Part shown: piece after piece, positions 1-9,368 of the stretch
How the letters are laid out: each line of letters opens with the position of its first letter
Position numbering within the stretch: position 1 is the first letter of the stretch
Source: Nocardioides daphniae
Lineage (GTDB): Bacteria; Actinomycetota; Actinomycetes; Propionibacteriales; Nocardioidaceae
Reading direction: 5' to 3'
Assembly: GCF_004777465.1 (NCBI RefSeq)
Contig: NZ_CP038462.1
Coordinates: 1,364,001-1,428,000, forward strand
Length of the DNA: 64,000 nucleotides
Translations under genes and position numbers: made by a program
Notes under the pieces: generated by a model
The model's database searches: none
What the model saw: only the letters and a program-made list of their open reading frames with translations
Told to the model about the DNA's origin: nothing

Positions 1-1154
1 GAGTGCGTCCTCGGCGACGGGGGAGTGGCTGCGGAGTCGGTCGCGATGCCCATCAGGCGGTCGGCCAGTGAGCGGACGGCCTTGGACGACGGGTGCGACG
101 GCGCCGAGAGCATGAGCGGACGTCCCGCGTTGGTGGCCTTGGCGATGTCCAACGAAGTGGCCACCTGCACGGCGACGTCCATGCCGAGGATGCCCTCGAC
201 CTTGTCCGCGCTGATGCCGACCTGCTCGTCGGCGCGGTTGAGCAGCAGGTGGCGGTGGCCCTCGGCCACGCCCAGGACGTCGAGGGTCTCGAGTGCGACC
301 TTGACGTTCTTCAGGGTCGGCACGTCGAGCGTGGCGACGACGATGCACTCGTCGGTCTCGTCCAGCGCGGTCAGCGTCTGCTCGTCGAAGGCCGGTGCGG
401 TGTCCAGGACGATGTAGTCGAACTGCTCGCGCAGCGTCTGGAGCAGTCGCGCGACCAGCACGCCGCTGACCCGCTCCCGGGCGTCGGGGGCGCTGGGGGC
501 CGCCAGGATCATCAGGCCGCTCTCGTGCGGGGTCATGAGCTGGGAGATGAACTGCTCGTCCATGTAGCTCTCGCCGCCGATGGCGTGCTCGATCGAGTGC
601 GTCGGGAAGAGCTGCAGCGTGATGGCGATGTCGCCGAACGCCAGGTCGAGGTCGACGACGCAGACCTTGTTCTCGCCGCCACGCATCAGCGCGATGCCCA
701 GGTTGACCGACATGGTCGTCTTGCCGACCCCACCCTTGGGGGAGAAGATCGTGACGACCCGGCCACCCTCGTGGTTGCGACCGGAGGCCTGGTTGCCGCG
801 CAGGGCCACCGCCAGGGCGTGGGCACGCTGGATGGCACCGCCGACCTGGGCCAGGTCCTGGGCGGCGACGACCTCGCGGACGCCGGCGTGCATCGCCTGG
901 GTGAGCACGGTGGTGTCGACCTCGTGGCGCAGGAGCACCACCGTGGTGGTCGGCATCGTCGTGCGCATGCGCTCGGCGAGCGCCACCGCGTCGGGGACGC
1001 CGACGCTCGGGCCGATGAGGACCGCGTACTCGTCAGGGTGGGCGTTGAGCCAGCCGAAGAGGCGCTCCGCCGAGTCCACGACCTGGCTCCCCTGGGGGAG
1101 CACGGTCAGGACCTGGGCTGCGGTCTGCGGGTCCGCTCCGAGAAGAATGGGCAT
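1..1154 (-). CDS. cpaE: CpaE/TadZ-like pilus-assembly ATPase (3' end outside window)
   Basis: MinD/ParA-type ATPase of Tad/Flp pilus systems, thought to place the secretion machine at the membrane. The minus-strand reading from ATG 1152-1154 gives about 384 residues and runs off the left edge without a stop. Residues 1-125 look like a receiver-type domain (starts MPILLGADPQTAA). The ATPase domain opens with the deviant Walker A FSPKGGVGKTT near residue 135, followed by VCVVDLDLAFGD and the Walker B-like YIVLDTAPAF. It lies 10 nt downstream of cpaB on the same strand, so the two form an operon; cpaF and the tad genes should follow beyond base 1. Family assignment is firm, exact symbol less so. 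Confidence 0.85.
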   Translation of the reverse strand, partial: MPILLGADPQTAAQVLTVLPQGSQVVDSAERLFGWLNAHPDEYAVLIGPSVGVPDAVALAERMRTTMPTTTVVLLRHEVDTTVLTQAMHAGVREVVAAQDLAQVGGAIQRAHALAVALRGNQASGRNHEGGRVVTIFSPKGGVGKTTMSVNLGIALMRGGENKVCVVDLDLAFGDIAITLQLFPTHSIEHAIGGESYMDEQFISQLMTPHESGLMILAAPSAPDARERVSGVLVARLLQTLREQFDYIVLDTAPAFDEQTLTALDETDECIVVATLDVPTLKNVKVALETLDVLGVAEGHRHLLLNRADEQVGISADKVEGILGMDVAVQVATSLDIAKATNAGRPLMLSAPSHPSSKAVRSLADRLMGIATDSAATPPSPRTH

Positions 1155-1164
1155 GGTGTCGTCC

Positions 1165-1910
1165 TCAGTCGAAGAGGTTCTTGGCGGTGACGCCGTTGCT
1201 CTTCTGGACCTTGCTGTCCTCGGACAGCAGGCCGAAGGAGAGCTCGCCGTTGGCGGCTGCGTACTTGAGCCGCTCGGCCTGGTCCTGGTCAACGGCCAGG
1301 GTCAGCAGGGTGCGGGGCAGCTGCTCGGTGGTCTCCGTGCCGTCCGCCTCCGTGGAGGTCTGGGCGATCAGGGTGGTCGAGCCGGCCGCGAGGACCGTCA
1401 CCTTGGGCAGCAGCAGGCGGGTGAACGGGATGGCCTCCGCGTCGGGGTCCTCCAGCAGGGCGGCGGCGGTCACCCAGATGGCGACCTCCGAGCCGGCCTG
1501 GACGAAGCCGGCGACGCGGGCGGTGTCGCTGAGCTCGACCGAGACCGCGACCTGGCCCTTGGGGATCGGGAGGCGCGAGGCCTCGGCGACGCCACCGAAC
1601 TTCTCCGGGACGATCTGCTCGCCCGGTAGATGTTGGTGTTGGCGGCCAGGCCCTTGAGGGAGTCGACGGTGGCCACGGCGGTGGGCAGGAGCACGTTGCG
1701 CGGGATGCGCGTGCGCTGCAGCTTGCCGGCCTCGGCGGCCTGGGAGATGTCCTCGCCCGTCAGGATCGGCTGGACGGCGGTCAGGACCTCGACCGTCTCG
1801 TACTGGCCGGCAGCGCGCTTGTCAGCGCCCTGCACGTAGACGAACACGAAGGCCGCGCCGATCGCGGCCACGACGACGGCCACGACGAGAAGGAGCTTGC
1901 GTCGATCCAT
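1165..1910 (-). CDS. cpaB: CpaB/RcpC-like pilus protein (SAF domain), frame broken
   Basis: Periplasmic Flp pilus assembly protein with one N-terminal membrane helix (MDRRKLLLVVAVVVAAIGAA, then VFVYVQG) and a SAF domain (AVQPILTGEDI... about residues 40-110). Start taken at ATG 1908-1910, directly before the helix. Reading breaks at 1622-1626: after ANTNIYR the continuation GEQIVPEKFGG lies one frame over, explained by one missing C in the run at 1622-1624. It then reads without interruption to the TGA at 1165-1167 (about 248 aa). The break is more likely a base-call error than a real mutation, since both halves align to the family. Confidence 0.75.
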
Positions 1911-2094
1911 GAGTTCTTTGACCCTCTCGGTCCAAGGCAGGCCGATCCACCGTGGATCGAGCGCCGGTTCTACATCAGCCGCCACCTTGCCGAATGCGTG
2001 GGACAGGTGGGGCGGAAACGTCGATTCGAACGCTAGTTGTCTGGACCGGGGCGTGTGGGCGTTTTCGAAGGATCACTCTCCCCGAAATGAGGGA

Positions 2095-2129
2095 GGGGCC
2101 GTCGGGGGGTGTTGACCCCCGACGGCCCC
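2095..2129 (-). terminator. Strong hairpin after fadD
   Basis: A perfect 14-bp G/C-rich stem (2095-2108 with 2116-2129) and 7-nt loop lies 21 nt beyond the fadD stop and upstream of cpaB. There is no long T tract, as is usual in actinobacteria. It probably ends the fadD message and insulates the pilus genes. Confidence 0.65.
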
Positions 2130-2149
2130 TGTGGACCAAGCCCCTCGGA

Positions 2150-3941
2150 TCAGGGCAGGTAGAGCGCCTCCACGTCCTCGCGGAACTCACGCATGACGAC
2201 GTTGCGACGCAGCTTGAGGCTCGGCGTCAGCTGGCCGCCCTCCTCGGTCCACGAGGCGGGCAGGATCGTGTACTTGCGGATCGACTCGGCCCGCGAGACC
2301 GCCTTGTTGGCCTCCTCGACCGGCGGCGTCGATCTCCGCGCGCAGGTCGGCGTCGAACATCAGCTCGGCCATCGAGCCGGTCTTGCCCTTGGTGGCCGCC
2401 CAGCCGGGGACGGTCTCCTCGTCGAGGGTGATCAGGGCACCGATGAAGGGCTGGCCGTCGCCGACGACCATGCACTGGTCGATCAGCAGGTGGCCGCGCA
2501 GACGGTCCTCGAGCACGGCGGGGGCGACGTTCTTGCCGCCCGCGGTCACCAGGATCTCCTTCTTGCGGCCGGTGATCCGGACGAAGCCCTCCTCGTCGAT
2601 CTCGCCGACGTCACCGGTGTGGAACCAGCCGTCGCGGTCGACGGCGTCGCCGGTCGCCTTCTCGTTCTTCCAGTAGCCGGCGAAGACCTGGCCACCCTTG
2701 AAGAGCAGCTCGCCGTCGTCGGCGACGCGCACGCTGGTGCCCGCGAAGGGGCGGCCGACGGTGCCGATCTTGTTGGCGGTCGGCTGGTTGACCGCGAGTG
2801 CCGCGGTGGTCTCGGTGAGGCCGTAGCCCTCGAGGACGACCAGGCCGATGCCGCGGTAGAAGTGGCCGAGGCGCTCGCCGAGCGGCGCGCCACCGGAGAC
2901 GGCGTACTCGCAGCGACCACCCAGGGCGGTGCGGAGCTTGCCGTAGACCAGCTTGCCGAAGAGCGCGTGCTGCAGCTTGAGGCCGAGCGGGACGCGACCC
3001 TTCTCGACGGCGCGAGACCAGGCGATCGCCACGTCGGCGGCACGGTTGAAGATCTTGCCCTTGCCCTCGGCGGCGGCCTTCTGGGAGGCCGAGTTGAAGA
3101 CCTTCTCGAAGACGCGCGGCACGGCCAGGATGAAGGTCGGCTTGAATACGCCGAGGTCGTCGACCAGGTTCTTGATGTCGGCGCTGTGGCCCACCGTGCT
3201 GCGCGCCTTGATCGCACCGATCTGGATGATCCGGGCGAAGACGTGGGCCAGCGGCAGGAAGAGCAGCGTCGAGGCGCCCTCGGCGAAGAGCTCGTTGATC
3301 TCGACCTCGACGGCCACGCCGAGCTCGAACATGAAGTTGCCGTGGGTGATCATGCAGCCCTTCGGCACACCGGTGGTGCCGGAGGTGTAGATCAGGGTCG
3401 CGAGGTCGAGCGGGGTGGCGGTCGTACGCCGTGCCTCCAGCTCGTCGTCGCCGACGCCCGTGCCGGCGGCGGAGAGCGCCTCGACGGCGCCCGCGTCGAT
3501 CGACCAGACCTCACGCAGGTCGGCCAGGGTGTCGCGCACCTCGGCGACCCGGGCCACGTGGTCGGGGGACTCGGCCACCACGGCAACGGCGCCGGAGTCG
3601 GCGAGGATGTGCTGGACCTGCTCGGTGGAGGAGGTCTCGTAGACGGGGACGGTGACCGCGCCGGCGAACCAGATGGCGTAGTCGAAGAGCGTCCACTCGT
3701 AGCGGGTCTTGGAGATCAGGGCGACGCGGTCACCCACCTCGACGCCGGCGGCGACGAGGCCCTTGGAGACGGCCTGGACCTCGGCGAGGAACTGTGCAGC
3801 GGTGACGTCGACCCATCCCTGCCCGGTGTTGCGACGGAACGCGATCGACTCAGGAGCTTCCTGGGCGTTCCTCACGACGTCGTCGGTCAGGTTCCCGGTC
3901 TTCGGGATCTCGATGGTCAAGGGTGAGGAGTACTCACGCAT
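2150..3941 (-). CDS. fadD: Long-chain fatty-acid--CoA ligase (FadD15-type)
   Basis: Activates long-chain fatty acids with ATP and CoA through an acyl-AMP. About 597 aa, the usual length for the FadD15 group. Adenylation motifs are present: IYTSGTTGVPKG near residue 184, GYGLTETTAA near 375, and GWFHTGDVGEIDEEGFVRIT followed by GRKKE, whose late lysine helps catalysis. The frame breaks near 2321-2328 (EIDAA then GRGG instead of VEEANKAV); one extra base there restores AESIRKYTILPASW to the TGA at 2150-2152. It is divergent from the SRPBCC gene, as fadD15 is near its SRPBCC neighbour in mycobacteria. Confidence 0.9.
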
Positions 3942-4008
3942 CGTCAGGGCCTCCAGTCAGCTGTTGTTACCCGCAGGTTACCTCCGGGGGATGGGCAGGT
4001 GTGATCCG

Positions 4009-4014
4009 GTAGTC
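4009..4014 (+). promoter_or_regulatory. Likely -10 box for the SRPBCC/ArsA operon
   Basis: TAGTCT at 4009-4014 lies in the fadD/SRPBCC divergent gap. It would give a leader of roughly 55 nt ending in the Shine-Dalgarno-like GGAG just before ATG 4077. No clear -35 is visible. Confidence 0.4.
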
Positions 4015-4076
4015 TCCACGAACACACCAGTCGGGAGCGGGCGACCTCGCCCGCCTGCGAGCGAGCGGAGAACAAG

Positions 4077-4514
4077 ATGGCCGAGCAGACCACGTCGTCG
4101 ATCGTCATCCAGGCCCCTGCCGCGGCGATCATGGACGTGATCGCCGACTTCGAGTCCTACCCCGCCTGGGCGACCGGAGTACGGGAGGCGCGCGTCGTCG
4201 ACGCCGGCGAGGGCGGTCGTGCCCGCTCGGTCTTCTTCGCCCTCGACGTCTCGCCGATCAAGGACGAGTACACCCTCGTCTACGACTGGGACGGTGACCG
4301 CGCCGTGACCTGGACGCTGGCCGAGGGACGCATGCTCAAGGCCCTCGACGGGGCCTACGTGCTCGCCGAGCGCAACGACGGGACCACCGAGGTCACCTAC
4401 CGCCTGGCGCTCGACGTCGCCATCCCGCTGATCGGGATGCTCAAGCGCAAGGGCGAGAAGATCCTGATCGACACCGCGCTCAAGGGCCTCAAGAAGCGCG
4501 TCGAGTCGCTCTGA
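4077..4514 (+). CDS. SRPBCC (polyketide cyclase/dehydrase-like) protein
   Basis: 145-aa START/Bet-v-1-like ligand-binding fold: alternating strands around a long C-terminal helix (IGMLKRKGEKILIDTALKG). No enzymatic residues can be assigned. A GGAG lies 7-10 nt before the ATG. It heads a run of four co-directional genes (SRPBCC, ArsA-like ATPase, CxxC protein, ROK kinase) with overlaps. The SRPBCC/ArsA pair matches Rv2185c/Rv2184c of M. tuberculosis, whose function is unsettled; lipid binding is a reasonable guess only. Confidence 0.8.
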   Translation: MAEQTTSSIVIQAPAAAIMDVIADFESYPAWATGVREARVVDAGEGGRARSVFFALDVSPIKDEYTLVYDWDGDRAVTWTLAEGRMLKALDGAYVLAERNDGTTEVTYRLALDVAIPLIGMLKRKGEKILIDTALKGLKKRVESL

Positions 4515-4554
4515 CCTTCCGCCCCGCCCCTGCTGCCCCTCCGGAGTGACGCCA

Positions 4555-5724
4555 GTGAGACTGCTCCTCTTCACCGGCAAGGGCGGCGTGGGCAAGTCGA
4601 CGGTGGCCGCGGGCACCGCTGCGCTGGCCGCCGAGCGTGGCCTGCGCGCCCTGGTGGTCTCCACCGACACCGCCCACTCCCTCGGCGACGCCTTCGCGGC
4701 GGGGGTGGGCTCCGGCCCGACCGAGGTGGCGCCGCTGCTCTTCGTGCAGCAGGTCGACGCCCAGCGGCAGTTCGAGCGCTCGTGGACGGAGATCCAGGGC
4801 TACCTGCGCAACGTCCTGGACGCCGCCGGGCTCGACCCGCTGGCGGCGGAGGAGCTGACCGTCCTGCCCGGTGCCGAGGAGGTGCTGGCGCTGCTCGAGC
4901 TGCGTACGCAGGCACTCAGCGGCGAGTGGGACGTGATCGTCGTCGACTGCGCACCGACCGCGGAGACGCTGCGGCTGCTCGCGCTGCCGGAGGCGCTGAA
5001 CTGGTACATGCGCCGCCTCTTCCCGGTGGAGCGCCGCGTGGTCAAGGCGCTGCGCCCGGTGCTCTCCAGGGCGGCCGGCGTGCCGATGCCCCAGGAGGCG
5101 GTCTTCGACGCGATCGAGCGGTTGTACGCCGAGCTCGCCGAGGTGCAGCAGCTGCTCAGCGGTGAGCAGTCCAGCGTCCGGGTCGTGCTGACCCCGGAGC
5201 GGATGGTCCTGGCCGAGGCACGGCGGGCGTGGACGACGCTCTCCCTCTACGGCTACCCCGTCGACGGCGTGGTGGTGAACCGCGTCTTCCCGCAGGAGGG
5301 CGCCGACGAGTGGCGCAGCGGCTGGGTCGAGGCCCAGGCCGAGGTGCTGGCCGACGTGCAGGACTCCTTCGCCGCGCTGGACGTGTGGACCTCGCCCTAC
5401 CGCAGCAGGGAGCCGTTGGGCGTCGAGCAGCTCCGCGAGGTCGCGGCCGCGCTCTACGGCGACCGTGACCCGTTCGCCCCGGCGACGGGGCGTCGGCCCT
5501 TCCGGATCGAGCCGACCGAGGGGGGAGCCGTGCTGCACCTGGCCCTGCCGGAGGCCGAGCGGGCCGACGTCGATCTCGCCAGGAGTGCGGACGTCCTGGT
5601 CATCACCCACGGCCCGTATCGTCGCCTGCTCACGCTGCCCGCCTCGCTGACCCGGATGCAGGTCGCCGGGGCCGGGGTGTCGCAGGGGGAGCTGCGGGTG
5701 AGGTTCACCGAGGAGGGGACATGA
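4555..5724 (+). CDS. ArsA-like anion-pump/GET3-family ATPase
   Basis: Single-unit ArsA-type P-loop ATPase of 389 aa: deviant Walker A FTGKGGVGKST at residues 5-15, switch I region VVSTDTAHSLGDAF, and VDCAPTAETLRLL near 125. The C-terminal 70 residues (FRIEPTEGGAVLHLALPEAE onward) resemble the HSP20-like cap found on actinobacterial ArsA-like proteins. I prefer the GTG at 4555 over the in-frame GTG at 4546 because GGAG at 4543-4546 sits 8 nt before it. There is no arsenic operon nearby, so arsenite export is unlikely; chaperone or membrane-targeting roles are more plausible. The stop overlaps the next start (ATGA). Confidence 0.8.
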   Translation: MRLLLFTGKGGVGKSTVAAGTAALAAERGLRALVVSTDTAHSLGDAFAAGVGSGPTEVAPLLFVQQVDAQRQFERSWTEIQGYLRNVLDAAGLDPLAAEELTVLPGAEEVLALLELRTQALSGEWDVIVVDCAPTAETLRLLALPEALNWYMRRLFPVERRVVKALRPVLSRAAGVPMPQEAVFDAIERLYAELAEVQQLLSGEQSSVRVVLTPERMVLAEARRAWTTLSLYGYPVDGVVVNRVFPQEGADEWRSGWVEAQAEVLADVQDSFAALDVWTSPYRSREPLGVEQLREVAAALYGDRDPFAPATGRRPFRIEPTEGGAVLHLALPEAERADVDLARSADVLVITHGPYRRLLTLPASLTRMQVAGAGVSQGELRVRFTEEGT

Positions 5725-6179
5725 GCACGGAGGACGAGGGCGCACGCCCCGGGCACGACCACGAGGTCGGCTCGCTGGGCGAGGAGGCCCTGCGGCTCCT
5801 GGGCGCGGTCTCCGGCTGGGTCTCCCACCACGGCGCCGACGCGCAGCACGGCGCCGAGGAGGTCGTGCGTCAAGCCTGCGAAGGTGTGCAGCAGGTGGCC
5901 CGGGGCTTCGAGGAGCACCTCGCCACCGGTGCCCCCGAGTGCACGTGGTGCCCGATCTGCCGCACGGTGCACGTCGTACGCAGCCTCAGCCCCGAGGTCA
6001 CCACGCACCTGGGCGCTGCTGCGTCGTCGTTGCTCAAGGCCGCTGCGGCGCTGATGGCCACGGCCGTGCCCGACTCGGCGCGGGGCGGCTCCGGCCACCG
6101 GCCAGCGGGCGGTGCCTCCGAAGGGTCGGGCGACGAGCGGGTGCAGCACATCCCCCTCGACGACGAGCCGACCCCGTGA
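5721..6179 (+). CDS. Hypothetical protein with a CxxCxxC motif
   Basis: 152 aa, mostly helical, no membrane segment. Its single striking feature is CTWCPICRTVHVV near residue 74, a possible small metal-binding knuckle, followed by an Ala-rich helix and a disordered Gly/Ser/acidic tail. It starts in a 4-nt ATGA overlap with the ArsA-like gene and ends in a GTGA overlap with the glucokinase, so it is translated with both. Possibly an accessory of the ArsA-like ATPase; function not recognised. Confidence 0.7.
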   Translation: MSTEDEGARPGHDHEVGSLGEEALRLLGAVSGWVSHHGADAQHGAEEVVRQACEGVQQVARGFEEHLATGAPECTWCPICRTVHVVRSLSPEVTTHLGAAASSLLKAAAALMATAVPDSARGGSGHRPAGGASEGSGDERVQHIPLDDEPTP

Positions 6180-7105
6180 GCGAACCGGTGGACGGTCCCG
6201 TCTGGGTCGGGATCGACGTCGGCGGTACGAAGGTCCTGGCCGGGCTGGTCGATGCCACCGGCCGGGTGCTGCGCACCGCGCGGCTCGAGTCGGGCGGGCC
6301 GAGGGCCACCGAGGCCGCCCTGGAGCAGACACTCACCGATGCGCTCGACCTGGTCTGTGAGGGCGTGACGCCGCACGGCGTCGGACTGGCGGCCGCCGGG
6401 CTCGTCGACGGCGCGGGGGAGCGGGTCGCCTTCGCGCCGCACCTGCCGTGGCGCGACGCCGACGTCCGGGCCCGGCTGTCGTCGCGGTGGGGCCTGCCGG
6501 TCGCCCTGGAGAACGACGCCACCTGCGCGCTGTGGGCGGAGGTCGAGCACGGCGTCCTGGCCGGGGTCTCCGACGCGGTGCTGGTGACGCTGGGCACCGG
6601 GATCGGTGGCGGACTCCTCATCGGAGGCCGTGTGGTCCGGGGTGCCGGCGGCATGGCCGGCGAGTTCGGCCACATGCAGCTCGTGCCCGACGGTCGCCCG
6701 TGCCCGTGCGGGCTGAGCGGCTGCTGGGAGAGGTACGCCTCGGGCACCGCCCTCGAGGTGGCCGCCGAGGGACGTCTGGCCACCGGGCCGGCGATCACGG
6801 CCGCGGCCCGGGCGGGCGACGAGCTGGCGGTGGCCGCGCTGGCCGACGTCGGCCGTTGGCTGGGCGTCGGGGTGGCCAACCTGGTCTCCGCGCTGGACCC
6901 CGCCGTCGTGGTCGTCGGAGGGGGCGTCTCGTCCGCCGGTGACCTGGTCCTCGCCCCGGCGGCGGCCGCACTGCGTACGCACCTGCTCGCTGCCCGGCAC
7001 CGGCGTGTGCCCGACCTCGTGGTCGCCCATCACGCGGAGCACGCCGGCGTGGTGGGCGCGGCAGCGCTCGCGCGGCGCCTCACCCAAGGGTCGCCGGCCG
7101 GCTGA
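6176..7105 (+). CDS. glk: ROK-family glucokinase
   Basis: Phosphorylates glucose (ATP or polyphosphate) to glucose 6-phosphate. 309 aa from GTG 6176, overlapping the upstream stop. Visible landmarks: phosphate-binding WVGIDVGGTKV at residues 9-19, catalytic Asp in ALENDATCALW, ROK signature GTGIGGGLLIGG, and the zinc motif CPCGLSGCWE near 178-187. Length and motifs fit Glk of actinobacteria. Whether it also acts on other sugars cannot be judged from sequence. Confidence 0.85.
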   Translation: MSEPVDGPVWVGIDVGGTKVLAGLVDATGRVLRTARLESGGPRATEAALEQTLTDALDLVCEGVTPHGVGLAAAGLVDGAGERVAFAPHLPWRDADVRARLSSRWGLPVALENDATCALWAEVEHGVLAGVSDAVLVTLGTGIGGGLLIGGRVVRGAGGMAGEFGHMQLVPDGRPCPCGLSGCWERYASGTALEVAAEGRLATGPAITAAARAGDELAVAALADVGRWLGVGVANLVSALDPAVVVVGGGVSSAGDLVLAPAAAALRTHLLAARHRRVPDLVVAHHAEHAGVVGAAALARRLTQGSPAG

Positions 7106-7114
7106 GGGGCCGGG

Positions 7115-7678
7115 TCAGACCCGTGAACCGTCGTCCCACGGGTCCGGCGGCTCCTTGGGCATCGTCAGCACGAGGTAGCCGAAGCCGGCGACCAGGCCGA
7201 CGACCAGGAACCCGATGAACGCTCGCGGCAGGTAGACGCCGGTCATCGCGGCCAGCACGAAGACCACCGGAGCGGCGAAGACGCCGATCCAGGCAGCGCG
7301 TCGGCGCCACGGCATCGGGGGAGCCGGCGGAGGGGTGGGCGGGACGAAGCGCTCCTCCTCGGCCGGGGTGTCGAGCCACGCCGGCAGCGACGGGGCCTCG
7401 TCGTGGACCGGCCCGAGGAAGGGGCCGGGTCGCGGGACGTCGTCGCGCTGCTCGACCGGCTCGGGGGTGGTGCCGTCCGCCTCGTCCGACTCCTCCGCCG
7501 GCACGTCCTGCTCCGGCACGTCCTGCTCCGCCAGGTCCTGCTCCGGCGCGTCCTGCTTCGGCGCGGTGTCATCGGTGCCACTCGCCTTGAGGGGCGGCAG
7601 GTCGACCTCCCTGTTGGCCGTCTCCGCGTAGTTGTCGACGATGAGGCGCCAGGCCTCGTCCTCGTCAGGAGTGGTCAT
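7115..7678 (-). CDS. Acidic-tail two-TM membrane protein
   Basis: 187 aa. The N-terminal 125 residues are acidic and proline-rich with near-tandem five-residue repeats (APEQD, LAEQD, VPEQD, VPAEE) encoded by 15-nt repeats around 7498-7562. Two hydrophobic helices follow at about 131-150 and 155-173 (AAWIGVFAAPVVFVLAAM and FIGFLVVGLVAGFGYLVL). No domain recognised. Its ATG overlaps the stop of the upstream esterase gene (ATGA on the minus strand), so the two are co-translated. Confidence 0.7.
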   Translation of the reverse strand: MTTPDEDEAWRLIVDNYAETANREVDLPPLKASGTDDTAPKQDAPEQDLAEQDVPEQDVPAEESDEADGTTPEPVEQRDDVPRPGPFLGPVHDEAPSLPAWLDTPAEEERFVPPTPPPAPPMPWRRRAAWIGVFAAPVVFVLAAMTGVYLPRAFIGFLVVGLVAGFGYLVLTMPKEPPDPWDDGSRV

Positions 7679-8475
7679 GCCTCAGCGCCGCCGACCTCGG
7701 TCCGGGAGGCGGCGACGACCCGGGCCACGAAGGCGGCCGACTCTGCGTTGATCGTCTCGGCGTCGTTGTCCAGGGTGGCGACGTGGAAGCTGTCGGGCAG
7801 CACGAGCTCGGTGACGTCGGGCGAGGAGACGCCGGCGCGGATGATCCGGGCCGACGACGGGTCGACGACGTGGTCGACGGCCGAGCGGATGAGCAGCACC
7901 GGGGCGGTGACCTGCGGCAGGGCGTCACGCAGCGGTCGCCAGTTCTGCATCATCGAGTGGGCGGCCTTGAGCGGCGTGCGGTCGTAGCCGTGCTCGCGCA
8001 CGCCCGGCTTCTTGATGTCGTTGGCGATGCCCGGGAGCGCGCCGAGCACGTGCTTGACCACGGGCAGCGCCAGGACGTCCTTGCGGGTGGTGGCGACGGC
8101 GGGGTTGACCAGGATGATCCCGGCGACCCGGTCGCCGAGGTCCGCGGCGAGACGCAGCACGAGACCGCCACCCATCGACAGCCCGGCGACGACGACCACC
8201 TCGTTCTCGGCGGCGAGCTTGTCGAAGGACTCCCGGACGGTGCCGTACCAGTCCTCCCAGCGGCGCGTGTTGAGGTCGCGCCACGAGGTGCCGTGGCCCG
8301 GCAACAGCGGCACCTCGACCGCGTACCCCAGGTCGGCCAGCGACTGCGCCCACGGCTTCACCGAGGCGGGCGATCCGGTGAACCCGTGGCTCACCAGCAC
8401 CCCGACGCGACGGCCCCCGGTCAGCTCGGGGCGGGCGGGGAGGCTCAGCGGGGCGACGAGGTCGGCTTCGGTCAT
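7675..8475 (-). CDS. Alpha/beta-hydrolase (carboxylesterase/monoacylglycerol lipase type)
   Basis: 266-aa serine hydrolase of the Est30/monoglyceride lipase group. Nucleophile elbow GLSMGG near residue 98, oxyanion region VLVSHGFTGSP, acid in RSAVDHVVDP and the histidine in SFHVATLDND, in the proper order. No signal peptide, so it acts in the cytoplasm, probably on short acyl esters or monoacylglycerols, in keeping with the acyltransferase next door. A minus-strand CACAAT ends 7 nt before the ATG (8473-8475), suggesting a leaderless transcript. Confidence 0.85.
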   Translation of the reverse strand: MTEADLVAPLSLPARPELTGGRRVGVLVSHGFTGSPASVKPWAQSLADLGYAVEVPLLPGHGTSWRDLNTRRWEDWYGTVRESFDKLAAENEVVVVAGLSMGGGLVLRLAADLGDRVAGIILVNPAVATTRKDVLALPVVKHVLGALPGIANDIKKPGVREHGYDRTPLKAAHSMMQNWRPLRDALPQVTAPVLLIRSAVDHVVDPSSARIIRAGVSSPDVTELVLPDSFHVATLDNDAETINAESAAFVARVVAASRTEVGGAEA

Positions 8476-8589
8476 GTCGACGATTGTGCCGCAGTAGCGG
8501 ATACGAGGACAGGGATTGGCATGTCTCACCCGGCACTCCGGGAGGGTCGTGCGCCCCTGCCCGAGCTCGCCAGGGGCTAGGCTCACGTC

Positions 8590-9360
8590 GTGCTGTACTG
8601 GTTCCTCAAGTGGATCGCCCTCGGGCCCTTCCTCCGGATCATCTTCCGCCCCCACACCCAGGGGCTCGAGAACGTCCCCTCGGAGGGGCCGGCGATCATG
8701 GCGTGCAACCACCTGTCGTACGCCGACTGGCTCTTCATGCCGCTCACCCTGCCGCGTCGCGTCACCTTCGTCGCGAAGGCGGAGTACTTCACGACCCCGG
8801 GCGTGAAGGGCTTCTTCCAGAAGATGTTCTTCTCCGGCGTCGGGCAGGTCCCGATCGACCGGGCCAGCGGCAGCGCCGCTGCCGGGGCGATGGCGTCGGC
8901 CGCGAAGATCCTCCAGGCCGGCGACCTCTTCGGCATCTTCCCCGAGGGCACCCGTTCGCACGACGGCAAGCTCTACCGCGGCAAGACCGGCGTCGCCCGG
9001 CTGGCCCTCACCACCGGAGTCCCGGTGATCCCGGTGGCCGTCGTGGGCACCGACGTGGTCGCCCCGCCCGGCAAGACCTTCGGCTCCTTCACCCGCCCGC
9101 ACGTGCGCTTCGGTGAGCCGCTCGACTTCTCCCGCTACGCCGGCATGGAGAACGACCGCTACGTGCTGCGCTCGGTCACCGACGAGATCATGTACGAGAT
9201 CATGCGGCTCTCCGGCCAGGAGTACGTGGACATGTACGCCACGAAGGCCAAGGAGGAGTCGAAGAAGGCTGCTGCCGCGGCGAAGGCTGCCGAGGCCGCC
9301 CGCGAGCGGGCCGAGGTCGACGGCGAGCTGCTGGGCCGCGGGGACGAGAGGGCGTCCTGA
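8590..9360 (+). CDS. plsC: 1-acyl-sn-glycerol-3-phosphate acyltransferase (PlsC family)
   Basis: Transfers an acyl chain to lysophosphatidic acid or a related glycolipid at the inner membrane. Acyltransferase motifs are all visible: NHLSYAD (HX4D) near residue 39, VPIDR near 94, FPEGTRS near 117, and VPVIPVAVVG near 142. The C-terminal 35 residues are a charged Lys/Ala/Glu helix. GTG 8590 is the start: TAGGCT at 8578-8583 stands 6 nt upstream, so translation probably begins at the transcript end. Corresponds in position to Rv2182c. Confidence 0.88.
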   Translation: MLYWFLKWIALGPFLRIIFRPHTQGLENVPSEGPAIMACNHLSYADWLFMPLTLPRRVTFVAKAEYFTTPGVKGFFQKMFFSGVGQVPIDRASGSAAAGAMASAAKILQAGDLFGIFPEGTRSHDGKLYRGKTGVARLALTTGVPVIPVAVVGTDVVAPPGKTFGSFTRPHVRFGEPLDFSRYAGMENDRYVLRSVTDEIMYEIMRLSGQEYVDMYATKAKEESKKAAAAAKAAEAARERAEVDGELLGRGDERAS

Positions 9361-9368
9361 GCCCGGCC

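Noticed and set aside
2193..3926. 577-codon plus-strand frame opposite fadD
   Set aside because: Low-complexity Gly/Val/Asp/Leu-rich translation with no motifs; it mirrors the codon bias of fadD on the other strand.
4555..5724. Arsenite-export ATPase
   Set aside because: No arsB, arsR or arsD nearby, and only one ATPase unit with an HSP20-like cap; Rv2184c-like context.
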